A DNA stretch of 64,000 bases from Tigriopus japonicus (Eukaryota > Arthropoda > Copepoda > Harpacticoida > Harpacticidae). Under the pieces are notes generated by a model that worked only from the letters and a program-made list of their open reading frames with translations, was not told the origin of the DNA and made no database searches. Both the position numbers and the translations under genes were made by a program. Each line of letters opens with the position of its first letter. The first letter of the stretch is position 1. The stretch is taken from contig CM021314.1 in the NCBI GenBank assembly GCA_010645155.1, positions 7,230,489 through 7,294,488 of the forward strand, in the 5' to 3' direction. This document shows, in pieces, positions 33,230-45,725 of this stretch.

Positions 33230-36200
33230 TTATTGCATCATTTTCAAGAAGCGGTCAAAGACGACCTCCAAAATTTCCATCAGAGCAAGAAAAGATATTC
33301 CCATCCACAACGACAAAGCACCACCCAAATTGGTAAAAAGGCTGAATAAATCGGGGTAAACCGGATCCTCTTTAATGACAATGCGACTTTGCGATGCAAA
33401 GTAAAAGTCCAAGCGAAGGAGATTTTTTTGAATATCCTGAATAATTGGATAGAGAACTTGTTCTGTCTCATTTAAAGTGTTTGAGGTTATAGGTTGATGT
33501 TTGTACGACTTGGAGCTGAAAGTTAAAAAGATAACCTGAGGTTTAATGAAAATCTTTGAGGTTTGTTTCTTGTACTTTACGTTCAAGGCATATCAAAGAG
33601 GGAATTGCAAGTTTTGCAACCAACTCTGCATTAGTGATGAAAATAAAACTTGATTTCGTGTTGCCAAATTAGCACTAAGTCAGATTTGTGGGTGAAAAAG
33701 CTTTTCAAAAGCCCGATTGGCTCATGTCTTATTTTCATGTTATGGTAACTTTTTTCTTAGTAAAATATTTTTTTTTTTTGTAACTGTATAAACACCAGGA
33801 ATTTTCAAACACTTTTGCTTCTCTGTGCCCTCTGCACTTCAGTTCACCCTTTCATAATTTAAAGTTTAGCCATAGACCAAGGATGTCCCTGCATAAAGAT
33901 CCTCATGACTAGAGCGGCCGAAAATATTTAATTGAATATAAAAATATTTAATTTAAATATCTTACCGTATTGAGCACTTTTTAAATATTTGGGCTTTTTC
34001 TTCGAAAACTGAAGGAAAATTCCCTTTGTTTCTTTGAATTATATCAAGAATCATCATGATTTCCGCATATCTTTTGAAATATTGGCTAACAATCTGACCT
34101 CCAAAAAACAAATTTTCAAAATCTCCCTTTTTTTAATTATTAGGCCAATTTTTGAGGTGAATAGTCAACAACTAAATTGGAAAAGTATTCTGCGAGGGAA
34201 AGAAATATTTGGTCGATTGGCCTTGAAAATTACATTAACGGATTTGAATCTAGAAAAGAAAAGCACAGCTCCAACCAAAAGAAAATTCGAGAAACTCTGG
34301 GTTGAATGTTCAACCAAATCTTGGCCAATAACATTTTGATTCAATCTAGGGTCAAAATAAAGACTGTCAAGAATTAACAATTTTCACTACATGGTATGAA
34401 TGTTTTCCACCAAAGATTTGTCTACCTGCATTTTCGTCGTTGCAAAATTTTCATCAAAAATTTAGATTTTGAATACAGAAGAAGCTCTAAAAATATCAAT
34501 TTATTTCCCCTGAATACCTACAAATTTCAATATTTTTTAAATATTTTGGTGCTTTTTAAATATTTTGATGTTTTTTCCCTCAATACTATTTAAATATTTG
34601 ACCTTGAAAATTAAATATTTTCGGCCGCTCTACTCATGACAAAGATACGTCAATTAGGTCAAGTTGTTGGGGGTTTTCAAGCTTCAAATGTTTGCCGTTG
34701 TTGTCGCCACCATCAACCCATGAACTCAAGGTAAAACAAATTTCGATTTTCCAATCAGTTTCAATGATTCATGCCAACAACAAGCAATTCAGTTATCATA
34801 TTGCATAATAAGCAGTGCTCGAGCTATTGCTTCAATATTTTTAGGTCAAAGGCTCCAATTGGGTCTCGGCCTTGTAACGTCATGTGATGATGTGAACAGC
34901 TGGTCACGTGACCTTAACAGAAAAAAGTAGGACATTGTTCTGAATTCAATGCTATGATTTCTGACAAAAACTGCCTTGTCTTACTCAATTGTGTTGTTCA
35001 AGGCTTAATGCCTAAGTTAAAAAGTACCAAAGTGGTTTGGTTGAATTTTTGAAATTGCTAACTCTCAATTCGGATCCAAATTAGACAGACAAATATTCAA
35101 GAAAATGATTTAAATAATTTCTGAGAGGGATAGATTGTCAATTCCAGTCAGAGTTGGGTAAATTACTTGATGAAATGTTATAAATAAAAAAATTCTTCTT
35201 CAAAAAAACTAATTCATCATGACAAGATTGTCTGAAAAATTAATTGACTACAATGGACTTCAAAATATGGGGTACAATCAAAAGTTATTTTGTTGCACTT
35301 TTTGGCAAAATTCTATTGAATGAGATTCTTTCGCCAATATTGAATTTGATTTATTCTCAGTTATGTGCTTCAATGGGTTTGATTTTATTCATTATCTTTT
35401 CTTTTGAAACATAAGCATATTAGGCAAGTGATGGTTTTCCTACTTTGTTTAAAAACTCTTATGTTTATTGTTTTTTTTTCACTTTCCATTTTAATACTTG
35501 AGAAATGCGTATCAAAATTTATAATGACACACATTTTGTCCTGAAATACTATGACAGTACCTTATTAATTAGTTAATGTTATAGTGTCAGTTTTCTTTTT
35601 TTGTTGAAGAGACATTCTGTTTAAGCCTAAGTTGCTACATTGTTAGCAATAATTCAAGCCTGAAGAAATTGCTTCTTGAATTGTTTCTTGACAGTCTTTA
35701 CATGGTAATTGGAAGGCAGTGGGATAAAACTTTAACATGTTCTTTTATTCATCCAACCCTTTTTATTTCTTTTTACGTTAGCATTGAGCCTTAAAACCCC
35801 CAAATGCTGAGCTAAAACCGTTTTAAGTGTAAATCATGGCATTGAATTCAGGAGAATGTCCTACTTTTTTACACCAAATTAACTTGAGAAAACGTTGATT
35901 CAAGAAGCAGCATTTTGTGAATTAGGGTTGGGTTTTTGCAATATTTTGGATGTGTAAATTATTCTAGGCTTGTCTGTAAGATTCTCACAACAAATAAAGT
36001 TATTGCAAAATAATCCGTTTCTACACACCAAGTTGTTACACTTGGGGTTGGGAATCAGTCACCCTCTGAGCGTACTTTCGTGAAGAATTTCAAAACAAAA
36101 GGAGGCCGAGACACTATTGGCTGCATTTTCTCTTATGCTTCTTTGTTTGTTGGGCTTTTTTGAAGCTTCATGTTAAAGTTAGAGTTCTAGGGAGAAAAAT

Positions 36201-39200
36201 GCCGCTCCCAAATCAAAGGTTGGTGTTATGAGTCCATTCAGTTGACAACTCACTTTCCTGGTGTGGCGCCAAATTCAAAATAACCAGGAGAAAGATGTAC
36301 ATACATTTGAAGCAAAGGGTTATCAAATTATAAAGAAACAAAAACATTCTCCAAAACTTTTATGGTGGTATTTACTCACAGATCTGTTCAGATACAAAGT
36401 TTTTGATGTTCAAGAGATAAACCGGCATAAGATAAAGCACCAAAGATTATATTATTTCATCATTTACCTTTCTCAATTTCTACATAAATTTCTTTGTCTT
36501 TAGATTTGGTCAACCTGATTAAGGGTTTGATGCATGTAATATAAAACACAATTGCTAAAAGTGACTGTACTCAACCTTGGAATTCCCCCTTTTTTGGCAG
36601 ACCTGTTCAAGATACTTTGAAAAAGTATCTAGATAAGATAGTATTTTCCGCAAAGTATCTAGATAAAGATACTTTAAGATACTTTCCTGAAAAAGTATCT
36701 AGATAAAGATACTTTAAGATAATTTCCCGAAAAAAGTATCTAGATAAAGATACTTTAAGATAATTTCCCGAAAAAAGTATCTAGATAAAGATACTTTAGA
36801 TACTTTCCCGAAAAAAGTATCTAGATAAGATACTTCAAGATACTTTTCACAAAACGTATCTAGATAAGATACTTCAAGACAGTTTTCACAAAACGTATCT
36901 AGATAAGATACTTCAAGACAGTTTTCACAAAACGTATCTAGATAAGATACATCTAGATACTTATCTTCATTATGCATAATGTCAAATTATTTGTGCATTA
37001 TGCACATTGAAAGTTGATGCATTATACATGTTAAGACTTGAGAGTGGACGCATTATACACATTGAGAGTGGATGCATTATGCACCCTTCCTCAAAGTGAA
37101 TAATGAATGCATCCTCAGATTCCTCACTCAATGTGCATAATGTGTCCACTCTCAAGTCTCAACATGCATAATGTATCCACTTTCAATGTACATAATGCAC
37201 AAGTAATTTGACATTATACATTATGAAGAAAAGTATCTAGAAGTATCTTATCTAGATACTTTTTGGGAAAATGCATAATGCATACTAAACAATGCATAAT
37301 GGATGCTTTAACACAAAAGATTGAGAGAACACATTATCTAGATAAAGATAGTTCAAGATAGTTTTTCAAGAAAAGTATCTAGATAAAGATATTTTAAGAT
37401 AGTTTTCCGAAAAAAGTATCTAGATAAAGATACTTTAAGATACTTTCCCGAAAAAAATATCTAGATAAAGATACTTTAAGATACTTTCCCGAAAAAAGTA
37501 TCTAGATAAAGATAAAAGATAAACTATCTTTTATCTTTATCTTTTATCTAGATAAGATAATTGAACAGGTCTGTTTTTGGAGACCTATTTCAATTCCAAA
37601 TGATCTCATTCAGGATCTGATCTGGTTTGATTGTTTGGAGGTTCATTGGGCTTCAATTAGTTGCCAAATGACATATTTTTTCAATCCATGTCATCTACAA
37701 ATTTGATTCAAAATCAACCAATTTCTGCCTGGGCTGTCAGGACACTCTTCATTTTAGACCACATTACGGTGATCCTGCCCAACTCCAGGCCAGTGAAGGG
37801 GGATTAAAACTGAAGGCAAGCGGCTTGCTGGGAGTGTCATATCTCTCCCTAGAACTCTAGTTAAAGTCACTTGTTGTTAGGGTCAAGTTGGCGTATCTTT
37901 GTCATGAGGGGCGTTTTCCATGTATATGCTCAGTTTTCAAAATACAATGCAAAGGTCAAAATATCAAAAATCAGGGAAAAGCAAAACTTGTTTTTTTGAC
38001 ATTATGTCAAAAAAAAACGAGCGGATTCCATGCTTTTTATTGTGCTTGGTAACAGAACACAACTACAAATGGTCGTCAATTGATGGAGAGTTTCTATTTC
38101 CTTACCTCAAGTTGAACTCCCTTGCCTTGTAGTACCATCCGATATCAGAGGGCCAAGTCAAAGCCGATGTTTTGACTTCATATATGGTTTCGAGACAGTT
38201 GGGGTGACAATGACATTTTTCATTGTCATATTGATTGTATTCCACGTCAACACATCCCATTTGAGATTCACTGGTTTTCAAACAATACTCAAAGAATGAG
38301 ATGTTGTTCTTTTGGTTATGCTCCTTAAGGTTCATGTCGTCATAGGGATCGAATATACATCGACATTTTTTAATCAAATGCTCGAGAAGACAAAATCGGA
38401 TGCATCCCGCTTGGGTGTACTTGCGACCAATCACAATTGGAAACGTTTCTTCGGTGAACAGAGTCTCATTCCAAGAGCTTACACATTTGGATGGATATGG
38501 ATCTGGTTCTCGCTTGTTTTGCTTGATTTGGATGCTAAAACTGGTAGCTGTTCCAGGCAAAACATCTAACCCTGTATCTTCGATCAATGGAACCTCATTT
38601 GGCTGATGAAGAACAACACGAAGACCCTCCTAAAATCATAATTTAATGTTATCCTACAAAAATTCTTAGCCTGTTCAGATCGGTGCAATAAGTAAACTTA
38701 TTGTCCAACAATTTTCTTCAAATTTATGTACGAATTCAAGTAGCTCGAGTTGATTGAACCAAGAAGCACTGGAATCATGGAGTGGGAGGCTAGCACTGAG
38801 AATTTTAATTTTCAGTAGAAACGAGTCAATAATGCTCTCCTGCAAATGAGACCTTTCTTTTGTCGAGTAGACTACGTACTTCAATTTTCAGCTCAATCGA
38901 ACGTCGGAGTCAAAAGTTATGCTCTCTCAAAGCTCAGTGCAAATCCTTCCGAGAATGCATGAACTAGCACTTGTGTGGTAATCGTTTTACCCCAAAAGGG
39001 CGAGTTCATTCATTCTATGCTCTCTTTAGTACATAAGTTTGAGAAGGCATAACTTTTCACTTCGGCATTCGATTGGGCTGAAATTTCAAATACGTGTTCT
39101 TCTCAAAGCAAGCCAGGTCTCACTTGCAGAAGAACGCAAATGGTTTGTTTCCACTGGAAATCATAATTCTCATTTCTAGCCTCCCACTCCTTGGTTTCCC

Positions 39201-42200
39201 TGCTTATTATTGAACTCATCCGTTTTCTTATCGCTTTTTGGGCCACAATATCAGAATGATATTTAAAACAGTCCATGTAACTTAGTAAATAAGTATTTTC
39301 CATTTTGGGGATTTTTCAACCGGTGCAAAATATGCGATTCTCTGTTAAGCATTTTTGGGGCCTAAAACGTAATCTTAAATGATGATGTTAAGAATGAAGG
39401 CTGCTATTTACAAGTTTCCTTAAATAAGCATTTTAGGGAAGATGGTTTTGTTTCCTTACTTTTAAGTTTAACAAATATTTTCAAGGCCCTCCTAAAAAAG
39501 TTGTTTTAATTTTCTTTCAAGAATGAGACAAGTTGTATTCGTACCTTATTGTTCATGACATGCCAAATGAATTCATCCCTTGCCAAATAGAACTCAATGC
39601 TTATGCCTGCAGTTGGTCCTGGTCGAACTTGGAGGGTTCCCATCTGATTGAATCCAAAACAATTGCCAAAAGAGACTGTATTTGTGGTCTTAATGTCAAA
39701 ATACTTTGAACATAGCTCTTTGTTTGCCTTGCAACTCTTCACCATGACCTGATTCTTCATACCAATTCTTTCTCGGTCATTTTGTGTCATTTGGCCATAG
39801 ACGTCTTCCAACATAAGTCCATTTTCAGTATCATTGATGCTTTGAGGATCTGCATCCATTAGATAAAGTTCTAAAACTTGCATAGGACAAGTGATTTCAA
39901 AGTTCGAAGTTCGATTCCATTTTCTATTTTCTTCATATTTCATGATTGCACATCCAGACAATAAGCTCAGCTGACAAAAGTTGGACAAATTGGTGCAATT
40001 GGTAGCATAGCAAATTTCCGTGTCATCTTCCAGAGCAGAGCAATTGATCCGATTGTAAGGACAAACAGTTATGGCCGGGAGGAATTGTTGAGGGGTTTCC
40101 TCCACCATAATCTGCAAGATAAACATATTCAGGTGAAGCTTCATAAGTCATAATCATTAAATCGTTCAGTTGTTTTGCAAGTAATCCTCAAAATAACAAC
40201 TAAAGCAAGGGCTGGCAACCAATGGGCCTAAGGATAGTTTTCAGGAACCATGGGGAAAATTACTTCTAATCTTCTTCTCCCTCTATTGTAAAACTCTCCT
40301 AAGAAAGACCGACCCTAGAGGAGGTAAAAACCCAAATCCTCAAATTCAGACGCTCGCACGCTCAGTCTGAGCAGAAACCTCTCATCACAGGACGCGAACT
40401 TCAGCTGACGCGCGGTCCAAAATGTTTGACAGAAAACATCAATTAAAAACAAAGTTGCAGCACAAGATAGAACACCTTTTCCTGCCATTTATTTTAATTA
40501 TGATACCCTACTGTTCACAGGAATTTGTCAAAACTGAGTTGCTTCAAAACACTATCTTGCACAAAATTGAGAATGGATATCGAGCAAATGTAGGGTATGT
40601 ATAACTTTAATACAATAATACGAACTTCAGACAACGGGTTTAACTATACTCAGACAAAGTTTCATGAAAATTAGGCGAATGCTTAGAGAAATGTGGGTCC
40701 GGTATTTAAAATGAAGCTTACAGCCAGAGTAAGTACATTTTGTCCCTTAAAAACATTGTTTTCAGCCGACATTACATGGTCTAAAATACTTGAAATCAAT
40801 TAAATACCAAAAATCAACATTTTTATAAGCCAAACAGAGAGGCAGCACGACCTAGATTGAACAAATTCTTTGTCATTTTAAAGTTGAGTTATTGATGGTT
40901 CCTTCTAAATGTTTGTTCATGCATAATGCAGTAAGGAACAGCTCACCTTCATGGAGCACTATATTCTTCACATTGATGATGTTGTTAGGTACTTATAATC
41001 TAAAACCATTGGTATTTCAAGATAAGTTGAATAGGGTTGATGATGAGTGATGAACGTGATTTACCCAAGAGTGGGGTGCATTTAATTATCTCTAAGAGAC
41101 AGATACCCATACTAGAATGATGTCTAGAAAATTCATTCACTAAATTTTTGAAATGGGAGGCTAGTGTTGATAATTTGGATTTCCAGTAGGATCAATTCGA
41201 TAACATTCTTCTTTAAACGAGACCTGGCTTGCATTCAAGATACTATGTATTTCAATTTTTGGCTCAATCAAATGTCGGAGCGAAAAGTTATGCCTTCTTA
41301 AACTTATGTACCGAAGAGAGTATATAATGTATGAGCTCGCCATTTGTGGTAAAACAATTACTAGAAAAGGGCTAGTTCATTCCTTCTCGGTAGGATTTGC
41401 ACTGAACTTTGAGTTAGCATAACTTTTGTCTCCGACGTTCGATTGAGCTGAAAATTAAAATACGTATTCTAGTTATCATTAGCAAGGTCTCATTTGTAGC
41501 AAAATGCAATAGAATTGTTCTAGCTGGAAGTCAAAATTATTTGCGTTAGCCTTCCAGTCCAGAGAAATTCAGTGGTTCTTAGAACAGGTCACCTTCGCGG
41601 TCTCGCTTGAAAATGTACCACGATTTATTCCAAGGTTGCGTGAGTTTATTTATCCTAAAGCAATATTTCATTACTTAAACTAACTTAGCCTAACCTAACC
41701 TAGCCAAATGTTAACTTGAACTTCATTTATTTCTTTGAAAAATGCATTATATTTATCTGAGTCACGCAACTTATCAAAATTTCACATGTCATTTATAACT
41801 CAGACCTTCGCGGTGCACTATATTCTTCACTTTGATGATGTTGTTTCGTACTTTTAGCTTGAAACCATTGGCATTAAAGGAAAAGTTGGATAGGGTTGAA
41901 AAGGATTGGTCAGACCCTTGATGTATTTGTAATTGAAATTACAATTACATAAATGCAATAACATTTCCAATAAATGGAAATTGATTAAATGTGAGATCAA
42001 AGTAATTGCAATTGTAATTAATTACATTTGAGCCCACGTAATTGACATTTTTCAATTGCAAATTACAATTACATTTTCCCCTACATAATAAGTTCATGGA
42101 TTAGAAATTTCGCAGATTTTCCCCAGGCCTTTCAATATTTTTCTGTATGTAAATTGAATCACAAAAAGGTCACAGGTTTGTGATGCTCTTTGCACATTTT

Positions 42201-43907
42201 GTACTTAAAAAGAAAGGAGATCAAGCTTGGTTTGAAAAAATAACTACAAGAGCTTTTGACCATGATTTTTGTGTCAGGATTTAAAGCTTTTTACAACCAA
42301 GGGCTGGGTTGAGGTGCAAAAATAAAGTTTAAAACATCGTCATACTTGATATATTTGTACGTACAAAGTTTGGGTTTTCTGAAAAAGAAAAATATACCTT
42401 GTGATTGATGGTATAATATTTTTGATATTTAAGCCTGTTCTTAAGCTTTTGGTTTTTGTAAATCAGTCTTTCATATTAACCTTTCAGGCATTATAAGTTG
42501 CCAGTTGGTGCGTTGCTACTAAAAAATGGCAGATCTGTTTATTTTTCATCGTTTTGAAAAGGCAAAAGCGTGAAAGAGACGGAAGAATTGTAATTGACAT
42601 GTAATTGTCATGTAATTGACATGTAATTATAATTGAAGTCAATTACATATTCGGATAATGTAATTGTAATTGTAATTAATTACATTTTCCAAGTAGTTGA
42701 CCCAACTCTGGTTCATGTTTACACGCAACAATTCTGGCACATTTGAATTTAATTCCTTAAAATGACCGTGCTGCTTTTTGCATCAAATTGACATCTCCAC
42801 TAAAATGTTATAGTTTTTTTAATGGCTAGAATTGCAAAAAGCTTGGAAATACTTAAGAAATACTTAAATAAGAAATCAATAGGGCCCGGAAAAATATTTG
42901 CAAAAAGTGACTAAATATCCAATATGTATTTTCTTCAAAAGCCCAAAATATTTGGAAAAAAGCGGAATATTAAAGAAATATTTTTTTTTGACAAGGACAT
43001 TTTTTGGTATTTTTGTCTGTGTGCACCGATTTTCCAAATTTGTTTCTGGTAAAATTTATGCATTTGGCCGTTTTGGTGGGCAAACTCGACATGTAATTGA
43101 TTTAAACAATACATTTTCAATTTACCTCAATAGATGGCGCAGTTTTTTCGTATATAACAATAGTTATAATTGCGAGCGAATGTTTAATCTTAGTACAAAT
43201 GCCATTTTGTAGAGATTTTTGTATTTGGGTTCATTTTGGGAAGGCTCTTTTGGGCACTGGTCATTCATTTCTTTTCCTCAGTTTTGCCCGAAATATTTTT
43301 TTTTGACTAGAATATTCGTGAAAATATTTATTTTTTCCTTGAAACAGCCAAAATATTTAAAAAAATATTTGAAAAGTGGAGAAATATTTTTAAAATATTT
43401 TATATTTAAAAAAAATTATTTCCGGGCCCTAGTAATCAATGAGTTTTTTTTCGTTCTTAATTTCGGAATGTCCATGTCCACAAGATTTGTTGCTTCACAT
43501 TGGAACATCTAAAAGTTATTGGAATTTAAGAATCACTATTACTTCATGAATAAGTTACCTATACAAACTAGAAATCTAATGATATACTTTCTTTAAAAGC
43601 AACTGAACTAATTTTTGAATTTAAAGATTGTCTTTTCATTTGAAATAATACTCACTTTTGTATTAATCGGACGTTTACTATAATCTCTTAAAACTGTTTT
43701 TACTTGAAAAATAGTCAATGCCAAACCCAATACAGATAAGAACAACCATACAGTTTTCCTCGTCTTTGATAATTTGCCTCTATCCCTGGATTGACTAAAG
43801 CCTGGAATACTGCATTGATCCCAAACAGATTCCTCCGCCATCGTAGAAAGACTTTTCTCAGTTTTTGCCATTTTCCTCTTCATGGCGTGAATCAAACGAG
43901 TCTTCAT
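33230..43907 (-). CDS. DEG/ENaC family (pickpocket-like) sodium channel subunit, paralogue B
   Basis: Four exons on the minus strand (43907-43656, 40111-39545, 38629-38106, 33515-33230) join in frame to 542 residues. Exon 1 gives a short cytoplasmic N terminus and TM1 (about 53-70, TVWLFLSVLGLALTIFQV). Exon 2 starts the extracellular loop with EETPQQFLPAITVCPYNR. Exon 3 carries the cysteine-rich signatures YTQAGCIRFCLLEHLIKKCRCIF and CHCHPNCLETIYEV..LTWPS. Exon 4 holds the pre-TM2 segment LDFYFASQSR and TM2, NLGGALSLWMGISF, with the G-I-S filter-like triplet at 520-522. Intron phases are 0, 0 and 2, identical to the paralogue at 53791-63428. AATAAA overlaps the stop codon. The product is expected to be a trimeric amiloride-type cation channel subunit in the plasma membrane; the gating stimulus cannot be told. 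All introns contain mobile DNA. Confidence 0.9.
33910..34632. mobile_element. Non-autonomous hAT-like element, family TAGAGCGGCCG
   Basis: Ends form a perfect inverted repeat of about 24 bp (TAGAGCGGCCGAAAATATTT, then AATT). It is flanked by a perfect 8-bp duplication, CTCATGAC, at 33902-33909 and 34633-34640. The interior has many AAATATTT motifs and no transposase. It lies in intron 3 of DEG/ENaC gene B. Confidence 0.9.
34641..36590. other. Intron 3 sequence of DEG/ENaC gene B
   Basis: AT-rich, non-coding. 'cagagttgggtaaattacttg' near 35150 resembles the end of the AATTAC-rich repeat at 42710 and may be a scrap of that family. Confidence 0.35.
36598..37573. mobile_element. Minisatellite/palindrome element with CAGACCTGTTCAA termini
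   Basis: Ends CAGACCTGTTCAA and TTGAACAGGTCTG are inverted complements, flanked by TTTTTGG on both sides (36591-36597 and 37574-37580). Inside, a 38-41 bp unit beginning GTATCTAGATAAAGATACTT is tandemly repeated about nine times on the left and four to five times on the right, in the same orientation. TATCTAGATA in each unit is itself a palindrome. Between the arrays (about 36950-37240) lies a large inverted repeat built from CATTATGCATAATG-type blocks. No transposase. It lies in intron 3 of DEG/ENaC gene B. The repetitive frame at 36714-36977 is an artefact of the array. Confidence 0.85.
38760..39208. mobile_element. 450-bp foldback element, copy 1
   Basis: The two halves are diverged inverted complements of each other. 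The left end is CAAGAAGCACTGGAATCATG, followed by GAGTGGGAGGCTAG; the right end is CTAGCCTCCCACTCC..GCTTATT. A 7-bp direct repeat, ATTGAAC, flanks it (38753-38759 and 39209-39215). It is in intron 2 of DEG/ENaC gene B and has no open frame. Confidence 0.85.
41135..41590. mobile_element. 450-bp foldback element, copy 2 (degraded)
   Basis: GGGAGGCTAG near 41156 and TTAGCCTTCCAGTCC near 41546 are the decayed arms. Internal blocks 'aagttatgccttcttaaactt' and 'cgacgttcgattgagctgaaaat' match the other copies. Outer ends are unclear and no target duplication was found. It lies in intron 1 of DEG/ENaC gene B. Confidence 0.75.
41935..42700. repeat. AATTAC-rich dispersed repeat
   Basis: Both edges are dense in TGTAATTGTAATTAC-like permutations (41928-42080 and 42585-42695), and the middle is ordinary AT-rich sequence. 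A smaller patch of the same type is at 50800-51005. Ends ..GACCCAACTCTGG at about 42712 hint at a terminal motif shared with 35150. Class unknown. Confidence 0.5.
42880..43431. mobile_element. Non-autonomous hAT-like element, family TAGGGCCCGG
   Basis: Ends TAGGGCCCGGAAA are inverted complements. Flanks GAAATCAA (42872-42879) and GTAATCAA (43432-43439) match at 7 of 8 positions. The interior has many AAATATTT motifs, like the element at 33910-34632, and no transposase. It sits in intron 1 of DEG/ENaC gene B. Confidence 0.8.
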
Positions 43908-44089
43908 GTACCTCTGAAGTAATTAATGTACTTGTTTGAAATTATTGTAGCGCTATGGTTGCACTTTAAGTGTTTGATAGCAACTAATAGCAGTATGTTG
44001 GTGAAAAATGGAAAGCGGTTGGCCCCATAACCAACACGTCTTGGGTGGACACTTTGGTGACGAGTTCTTAGGTGTAAGCTCCGCTTTAT
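43908..44089. other. 5' flank of DEG/ENaC gene B
   Basis: No clear TATA box was recognised on the minus strand. The promoter of gene B must lie here or further upstream, beyond the hAT-like element. Confidence 0.35.
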
Positions 44090-44097
44090 CTAATCAT

Positions 44098-45204
44098 TAG
44101 GCCTGGGAAGTTAATGAAACTAAAATATACCTCAATGTCCCTCAAAATGCAAATAAAACGTACCTTAAATGTCCCTCAAAATACAAATAATAATAATGTT
44201 TACAGCGACTCTTGGTCATGTCATGGCGAATTGAAAAAAATGATATATGTAAAATCATGTAAAAATGTAAAAAAGAGACTTGTCAAATGTTAAAAACACA
44301 ATAAAAATAGTTACGTAAAATTGCGATATCACAGTGAGTTGACTAGCATACGTTTCAGTGCACATGGATAATAAAAACTTACCTTAAATGTCCCTTAAAA
44401 TGCAAATAAAAATGACCCAAAAATGCAAATGGAAATGTCAATAAAATCATGTTTCTAGGGGGCATTTCATGTTTTGTTTCGTTTTTAGGACCTGGGTTGG
44501 TGATTCAAAACTTATGGGTCTAAGAATTGCAAAATTTTGTCTCTTGGGCACCATTTCAACATTTCTTTGTCTGCTTTTCTGCCTGTGGATGTGAAAAAGC
44601 TTCCAAAAAAAGACTTAAAACCAAACTGATGTCAATCCCTTCTTTCGGGATATCTCAAGAACAACTCCTGAATTCAAGTTGAGCAACAATAACCTCAAAT
44701 TTAGTGTTTCTTGTTTATTACTGTGCCCACTCCATAACCCAATTGGCGATCAAGGAGTAAGAGAATTAAATAGAAATAAGGAAATGAGAGAAGGGGTACA
44801 ACACAGTAGCTTATCAGTTAAAACACCTCATTTTCACTTCCAAAGAGCCACTTTTCGAGTTCTAACTGGAGAAACCAAGTATGTTTTGTATGAAGCAATT
44901 GCCCTCATTGACGTCCCCATTTAGTAATGTAAATTAACTTTCGATCCTTACCCTTCGTAGAAAGGTTTCCAAAAAAAGGTTTCTTAAAAAAAATCCTTTT
45001 AAGATTCAAAATTCATCAGATACCTAAAAAACACTTGAAAATCACGTTTTCCTGCTCAATTTTCCTGAAAAATGTCTAAAATGCATAACAAAAAAATGCA
45101 AAAAAGCACTCAAAATGCAAAGCAATGCAAAAAAGCGCTCAAAATGCAAATCATTGGATACTCAAAATGCAAAATAAGTGTTTTGCATCAAATTTCCAGG
45201 CCTA
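44098..45204. mobile_element. Non-autonomous hAT-like element, family TAGGCCTGGGA (copy 2)
   Basis: Left end TAGGCCTGGGAAGTTAATG and right end TTTGCATCAAATTTCCAGGC, then CTA, are imperfect inverted complements. A perfect 8-bp duplication, CTAATCAT, flanks it (44090-44097 and 45205-45212). Subterminal regions repeat AAATGCAAAT many times in both arms. Interior blocks such as 'ctgtggatgtgaaaaagctt' match the copy at 19330-20073. No transposase. Confidence 0.9.
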
Positions 45205-45725
45205 CTAATCATGTTCAGCATGTTTGAAGTAGCCTTGTCAAGATATGCGCCGCGTTACATTCAACCTGTCTAATTTTGTATTCAGACAATTGACTGGTTT
45301 TTAAGTATCAAGGCTTTATTGAACCATGTTTTAGCTAATGGTCCTCTTCTTTTTGTTCGTGTGTTCACGTCGTTTTGTAGTTAAAAGCAGATAATTTTGT
45401 GGCTTGTCTCTTTACCGCCTAATCAAATTATCCAAGGAGTTGAAATATCCTATGATCCTGATAATAGCGCTCGGTATCGATTTTAATTCTAGAAACACAT
45501 GAACTGGAACTTAGGAAAAGCAGTCAAGTGGTTCACCGGAAAAGCCACGAAAATACCCGCTGTCATATTGTTATTGATGAAGGTCGAGGGAACAGTGCTG
45601 TTGGGCTAATACATGCAAGGTTATGCTAGATCAGTAGAGCACGGAAAAATAGAAAAGTGCGCATTTATGGCGCTAAAACTAAATACTACCTTGCTTAATG
45701 TTAGCATCAAAGCAAATTTTAACCG

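Noticed and set aside
36714..36977. Open frame with repeated SYLDTFC-like units on the minus strand
   Set aside because: It is a translation of the TATCTAGATA minisatellite array. The repeat unit explains the periodic protein, and there is no splice or start context.
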